Shown here: positions 5,533 through 6,111 of the stretch, one piece after another
Layout of the letters: every line of letters starts with the position of its first letter
Position numbering within the stretch: position 1 is the stretch's first letter
Assembly: GCA_903831165.1 (NCBI GenBank)
Contig: CAIKWV010000005.1
Span: forward strand, 1 to 6,111
Reading direction: 5' to 3'
From: an uncultured cyanobacterium
GTDB taxonomy: Bacteria; Cyanobacteriota; Cyanobacteriia; PCC-6307; Cyanobiaceae
Length of the DNA: 6,111 nucleotides
Made by a program: the position numbers and the translations under genes
Notes under the pieces: generated by a model
What the model was told of the DNA's origin: nothing
The model's database searches: none
Seen by the model: the letters and a program-made list of their open reading frames with translations, nothing else

Positions 5533-5763
5533 TTCTCCACCCTGTTGCCCCAGCACCTGGAGGACCTGCAAGGTAAACGGCTGGAGCGCATCGCCAAGGC
5601 GGGCCACGAGATTCAGTAAGGGATGCAGCAAGAGATCAACCACTGGTATCGCCGCTACGAGGAGCTGAAGCTGCAGGAAGCCACGGATAAGCAGATGCGA
5701 TTGTCAGCCCAAGTTGCCAAGGAGCGCTACGAGCTGCTGGCAGCGGGGAGGGCACCCCATTGA
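5533..5763 (+). pseudogene. C-terminal remnant of an SNF2-type/defence helicase-like protein
   Basis: The frame that follows the toxin stop reads FSTLLPQHLEDLQGKRLERI, then a TAA at 5617-5619, then in the same frame GMQQEINHWYRRYEELKLQE and KQMRLSAQVAKERYELLAAG up to TGA at 5761-5763. The run of charged helix around EINHWYRRYEELK resembles the coiled-coil segment near the C-terminus of large SNF2-like helicases found in defence islands (KEI-YW-HR-EELK type). That is my recollection of the family, not a search result. The stop falls inside what would be one continuous helix, and neither the ATPase motifs nor the usual protein end are present. This is therefore a decayed piece. A 46-codon frame from ATG 5623 could be translated, but nothing suggests it is an independent gene. 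Confidence 0.5.
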
Positions 5764-5813
5764 GCAACCGCTGCGCCGATGGTCGACCCCAGTCGGCTCC
5801 TGAAGCTTGCCAT

Positions 5814-6111
5814 TCATCGGGCCGTTGGCACCACCACCGGCGGTGGCAGGTTGAGCTGGCGGATGCGCCGGGCAAAACCTCGATCATCGAAGGAGGCGAT
5901 CACCTCGCAGTCGCGGCAACTGGCGTGATGCAGGGCGTCGGCGAAATCAAGACCAGAGCGCAATCCCGCCAGCGCCTGCTCCAGGTCCGGCCGGGCTTCA
6001 ACGCTGAGGCAGGGGTGGTGGAGCAGCTGCTCGAACACCTGCAGCACCGACTCCACCGCAAAGCCGTAATAGCCGCGCAATACCCACTCCAGCTCTAGGG
6101 CCACGGTCTTG
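5814..6111 (-). CDS. vapC: VapC-like PIN-domain toxin, N-terminus outside the window
   Basis: The visible 98 codons are the C-terminal part of a PIN-domain ribonuclease toxin of the VapBC type. Such toxins cut RNA, often tRNA or rRNA, using clustered acidic residues and a metal ion, and are blocked by a VapB antitoxin. Seen here are LELEWVLRGYYGF (second acidic position in the Glu-x-Glu), GLDFADALHHAS (the third acidic residue in FAD) and IASFDDRGFARRI (the final acidic position). The first catalytic Asp (usually in an LDTN-like start) and about 35-40 residues are beyond the window edge. A GTG at 6102-6104 is internal, not the start, because the motif begins before it. The gene ends at 5814-5816, 50 bp from the helicase remnant, to which it is tail-to-tail. 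The matching antitoxin should lie just upstream, outside the window. The visible part looks intact. Confidence 0.85.
   Translation of the reverse strand, partial: KTVALELEWVLRGYYGFAVESVLQVFEQLLHHPCLSVEARPDLEQALAGLRSGLDFADALHHASCRDCEVIASFDDRGFARRIRQLNLPPPVVVPTAR

Noticed and set aside
5053..5643. 196-codon minus-strand frame over the GNAT toxin
   Set aside because: It is antisense to a toxin with all GNAT motifs, and its composition is that of a shadow.
1..6111. CRISPR array, rRNA or insertion-sequence transposase
   Set aside because: No regularly spaced repeat-spacer units, no rRNA-like stretch and no transposase-like protein were seen on either strand.

Overview
The window looks like chromosomal DNA of a high-GC cyanobacterium of the Synechococcus/Cyanobium type. 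The main support is the style of its glycogen phosphorylase, plus one exact HIP1 octamer (GCGATCGC, 295-302) and several near-matches such as GCGATCGG. The taxon is an inference from protein character, not from a database comparison.

Left side (1-1785): the C-terminal two thirds of glycogen phosphorylase (glgP, + strand), a core carbon-storage gene whose start lies outside the window. It converges on three minus-strand genes. The 209-bp gap at 1786-1994 holds several GC-rich stem-loops that probably end transcription from both sides.

Middle (1995-4157, minus strand): read in transcription order, these are an ArdC-type antirestriction protein (ssDNA-binding domain plus zincin protease domain), a small acidic helical protein of unknown function, and a second unknown protein with an N-terminal Cys-x-Cys-x2-Cys motif. 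They point the same way but are separated by 161 and 112 bp, so an operon is possible but not shown.

Boundary (4158-4760): a 603-bp stretch without a protein gene. It holds the 3' part of a tRNA-Arg(UCU) gene on the minus strand, from the anticodon arm to the acceptor 3' strand, with no D-arm and no 5' acceptor strand. This is the usual scar of an element that integrates into a tRNA 3' end. Short repeats lie next to it, followed by a perfect inverted repeat that is probably the operator of the next operon.

Right side (4761-6111): a complete TacA/TacT-type toxin-antitoxin operon (DUF1778 ribbon-helix-helix antitoxin and GNAT acetyltransferase toxin, 8-nt overlap), then a broken C-terminal remnant that resembles an SNF2-type/defence helicase, then the C-terminal part of a VapC-like PIN-domain toxin on the minus strand running off the window. 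Two toxin systems around a decayed defence-type gene, beside a tRNA scar, read as the end of a genomic island. From the orientation of the tRNA fragment, the island should extend to the right of 4492 and an intact tRNA-Arg(UCU) is predicted further right. No wholly new system is evident. The best leads are the tRNA scar with its island content, the complete TA operon with its operator, and the two unrecognised minus-strand proteins next to ArdC.
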